Source: JAENVT01 sp963773085 (GTDB lineage: Bacteria > Actinomycetota > Acidimicrobiia > Acidimicrobiales > Ilumatobacteraceae). From it: DNA of 64,000 bases. Shown piece after piece: positions 61,743 through 64,000 of the stretch. The notes under the pieces are model-generated. The model did no database searches. It saw nothing but the letters and a program-made list of their open reading frames with translations, and was not told where the DNA came from. How positions within the stretch are numbered: position 1 is the stretch's first letter; each line of letters starts with the position of its first letter. The translations under genes were made by a program, and so were the position numbers. Location: NCBI GenBank assembly GCA_963773085.1, contig CAVYZS010000018.1:372001-436000 (forward strand), in the 5' to 3' direction.

Positions 61743-63129
61743 ATGGCCGACATCCCCCAATTCGATCGCAAGATGAGCGACGCGGAGGGTCTGATGTGGC
61801 GCCTCGAGAAGGACCCACACCTCTCGAGCACCTTCGCAGCGGTCACGATCCTCGATCGCCCACCCGACTTCGACCGCTTACTGGCCCGCATGGATCGTGC
61901 CGTCCACGTAGTCGAGCGGCTCGGACAGCGAGTGCAGCCCGCGCCTGTCAACCTGACCGCGCCCACGTGGGTCACCGACAGCAACTTCGACCTTCGCTAC
62001 CACGTCCGTCATATCGCCTTGCCCAAGCCCGGCACGATGCGCCAGCTGCTCGATCTCGCCACCCTGATCACGTGCGATCCGTTCGACCGGACCCGTCCCC
62101 TGTGGCAGTTCGTGGTCGTCGACGGCCTTCGAGGAGGCAAGTCGGCGCTGGTCGAGAAACTGCACCACACGATCACCGATGGCGAAGGCACGGTCAAGTT
62201 GTCGCTGCAGTTCCTCGATTTCGAACGCGGACGCGCCGGAACCACCACCCATCGACGCGGTGCAACTCGCCGACCGCGACCCGGCGCCTGCGGATTCGAA
62301 CAGCGATCTGTTCCACGACCTCCTCGCCGGTAGTTTGCGTCTGCCGATCGGCCTGCTTCGCCAGATCAGGGAACTGCTCCTCGATCCGACAGGTATCCCA
62401 GAGGCGGGGGCTGCCGCAGCCGACACGGTGCGCGGGGTGATGACTCAACTCAACGACACCGAACAGGCCAGGTCGCCGTTGTGGACCGAGCGCTCCCTGA
62501 AGCGGCGGATGGAGGTGCTGCGGGCACCCTTCGGCGACACGCGGGCGGCGGCCAAGCGGCTCGGTGGCACGCTCAACACCGCCTTCCTGACCGCGGCGGC
62601 CGAGGCAGCTGGCAGATATCACGAACGCATGGGATCACCGGTGGAAGAACTACGTGCCAGCATGGCCATCAGCACTCGCAGCGAGGGCTCCGGATCGAAT
62701 GCGTTCTCGCTGGCGCGGATGCTGGTGCCGACCAGCGACATGCCGATCGGTGAGCGCTTCGCCTGGATCCAGGCTGCCGCCGGTGCGGCCCGAGAATCCA
62801 ACTCGACCGCGTCACTCGAGACGCTGGCCGCCGTGGCGTCGACCTTGCCGACGTCGCTCATCACCCGGCTGGCGCGTCAGCAGGCCCAGACGGTCGACTT
62901 CGCGACGTCGAACGTTCGCGGTGCGCCGGTGCCGCTGTACGTCGCCGGCTCACAGATCCTCGAGAACTACGCGGTGGGCCCGCTGGCAGGTGTGGCCTAC
63001 AACCTGACGCTGCTGAGCTACAACCACAGCCTCGACATGGGCGTCAACATCGACACCGCAGCAGTTACGGAGCCCGAACTGCTCCGTAGATGTCTGGAAA
63101 AGGCGTTCGCCGATCTGATCTCGGCGTAG
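61743..63129 (+). pseudogene. WS/DGAT-family wax ester synthase/diacylglycerol acyltransferase, frame broken once
   Basis: An O-acyltransferase for wax ester or triacylglycerol storage. The catalytic motif HHxxxDG is intact as H141-H142-TIT-D146-G147. The C-terminal half continues in a second frame from DAPEPPPIDAVQLA to LISA. One extra G near 62230 (CGCGGACG) shifts the frame; removing it gives 461 aa, the family length. WS/DGAT enzymes are typical of lipid-storing actinobacteria. The break is probably a sequencing error. Confidence 0.8.
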
Positions 63130-63134
63130 CGGGA

Positions 63135-63296
63135 TCAGCCTTCGGCAGGCGCCGGCAACGTCAACAACGTGCGGACGTCGAGGAGCACGTCGGTCACCTC
63201 GCCGGACGACACCAGCTCGCGGCGCAACATCTGGGCGAGAGCCTTGTCGATCACGCTCAGTGCCTCCGTGATGACTGCTTCATTCGTGTCGGTCAT
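63135..63296 (-). CDS. Small 53-aa hypothetical protein
   Basis: A 53-aa acidic protein, mostly helical in character (TEALSVIDKALAQMLRRELV), without a membrane segment or known motif. The start ATG 63296 has AAGGAGA 8 bases upstream, a strong ribosome binding site that argues for real translation. It converges with the WS/DGAT gene, 5 bases apart, and is divergent from the SDR gene. Function unknown. Confidence 0.6.
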   Translation of the reverse strand: MTDTNEAVITEALSVIDKALAQMLRRELVSSGEVTDVLLDVRTLLTLPAPAEG

Positions 63297-63416
63297 CGGT
63301 GATGTCTCCTTACCGCTGTTAGCCCCTCCCGCACCGTAACTCGCGCGGGAGGCTCCGGACGTGCATCGTACCGGCAACCACCCACTTCGCGTGGTGTGAC
63401 GCCTACCATCGTGGCG

Positions 63417-64000
63417 ATGGAACTCGATGGACGTCACGTCGTTGTCACCGGCGCCGCCAACGGGATCGGGCGGGCACTGGCCACCCGGTTCCACGGCGAG
63501 GGTGCCCGGGTCACTGCCGCTGATCTCGACGGCGAAGCGCTCACAGCGCTGGTCGCTCGACTCAACGAGGTCCGCCCGCGCAGCGCCGTTGCGGTCGCTG
63601 TCGACATTGCCACCGAGATCGGGAATCGACAGCTGGTGGCGGCGGCCGAGGATGCCTTGGGACCGATCGATCTGTTCTTCGCCAACGCCGGCGTCGCCCT
63701 CGGGTCGGATCTCGACACCAGCGAGTCCGACTGGGCGCTGGCTTTCGACATCAACGTCCATGCCCATCGCTGGGCGGCCAAGTATCTGCTGCCCGGATGG
63801 CTCGCCCGCGGCGAGGGCTACTTCTGCTCGACGGCGTCGGCGGCCGGGCTGCTCAGCCAGATCGGCTCGGCGCCCTACTCACTCACCAAGCACGCTGCCG
63901 TGGCGTTCGCCGAATGGCTCAGCATCACGTACGGCGACCAGGGTGTCCGGGTCAGCTGCCTGTGTCCGCAGGGAGTCAACACCAACATGCTCAACCAGGC
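63417..64000 (+). CDS. Short-chain dehydrogenase/reductase (3' end cut off)
   Basis: The first 194 residues of an SDR oxidoreductase. The nucleotide loop TGAANGIGRA, NAG in FANAGV, and the catalytic Ser/Tyr/Lys region STASAAGLLSQIGSAPYSLTKHA are visible. The frame is open to the end of the window. The start ATG 63417 fits the family N-terminus (MELDGRHVVVTGA). Substrate unknown. It is divergent from the 53-aa gene. Confidence 0.85.
   Translation, partial: MELDGRHVVVTGAANGIGRALATRFHGEGARVTAADLDGEALTALVARLNEVRPRSAVAVAVDIATEIGNRQLVAAAEDALGPIDLFFANAGVALGSDLDTSESDWALAFDINVHAHRWAAKYLLPGWLARGEGYFCSTASAAGLLSQIGSAPYSLTKHAAVAFAEWLSITYGDQGVRVSCLCPQGVNTNMLNQ

Noticed and set aside
1..64000. CRISPR arrays, insertion sequences, prophage or rRNA/tRNA genes
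   Set aside because: No spaced repeats, transposase motifs, phage structural genes or rRNA/tRNA signatures were seen on either strand.

Overview
The window is a GC-rich chromosomal segment of an actinobacterium, most likely from the Acidimicrobiia (Ilumatobacter-like). That placement rests on several traits seen together: F420-type luciferase-like (LLM) enzymes, a WS/DGAT acyltransferase, a mycothiol-type DsbA-fold protein, a DUF222-HNH protein behind an actinobacterial SOS box, and frequent GTG/TTG starts. It is an inference; no rRNA or tRNA gene is present. No prophage, insertion sequence or CRISPR array was seen.

Layout. 1-8.5 kb: a nucleoside-type (BmpA-class) ABC importer coupled to a quinone-oxidoreductase-like enzyme and a methyltransferase, then a VOC protein, a frame-broken amidohydrolase and a Rieske oxygenase, together looking like a catabolic block. 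8.7-18.2 kb: an ECF sigma/anti-sigma pair, a broken DUF3237 protein, a DUF222-HNH protein with an SOS box, a TetR plus diiron ferritin-like enzyme pair, a polar amino-acid ABC importer, a membrane protein and thiol peroxidase. 18.2-37.2 kb: the conserved core on the minus strand, read right to left as rimP-nusA-ylxR-infB-dsbA-like-rbfA-truB-ribF, then rpsO-pnp-M16 peptidase-dapB, with proS divergent from rimP. Between ribF and rpsO lies a plus-strand insert: a 53-aa internally deleted riboflavin synthase relic coupled to an ABC importer (ATPase, permease, NMT1/THI5-like lipoprotein) and a chorismate mutase-VOC fusion.

37.2-54.8 kb: a degenerate receiver-like protein, MaoC hydratase and SDR (beta-oxidation type), a Tat-exported PGRP amidase, a geranylgeranyl-reductase-family flavoprotein, an AbiEi/DUF559-like gene flanked by short repeats, nitronate monooxygenase, an M20 peptidase, the MoxR-DUF58-VWA trio, DUF4395, a minus-strand operon (acyl-CoA dehydrogenase, orphan LarE, LLM enzyme, serine hydrolase), another LLM enzyme and a zinc-finger anti-sigma-like membrane protein. 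54.9-64 kb: LapA-like protein, alpha/beta hydrolase, RecB-family nuclease, PAP2 phosphatase, an ECF sigma factor, a copper module (YcnI, a His-rich membrane protein, CopCD fusion), a WS/DGAT enzyme, a 53-aa protein and a partial SDR.

A cross-cutting observation: eight genes, including essential single-copy proS, have reading frames broken by nine single-nucleotide indels, and each returns to full family length when one base per break is corrected. This looks like residual sequencing or assembly error rather than gene decay, so these genes are probably intact in the organism. Where I typed such genes as pseudogene, that describes the sequence as given.
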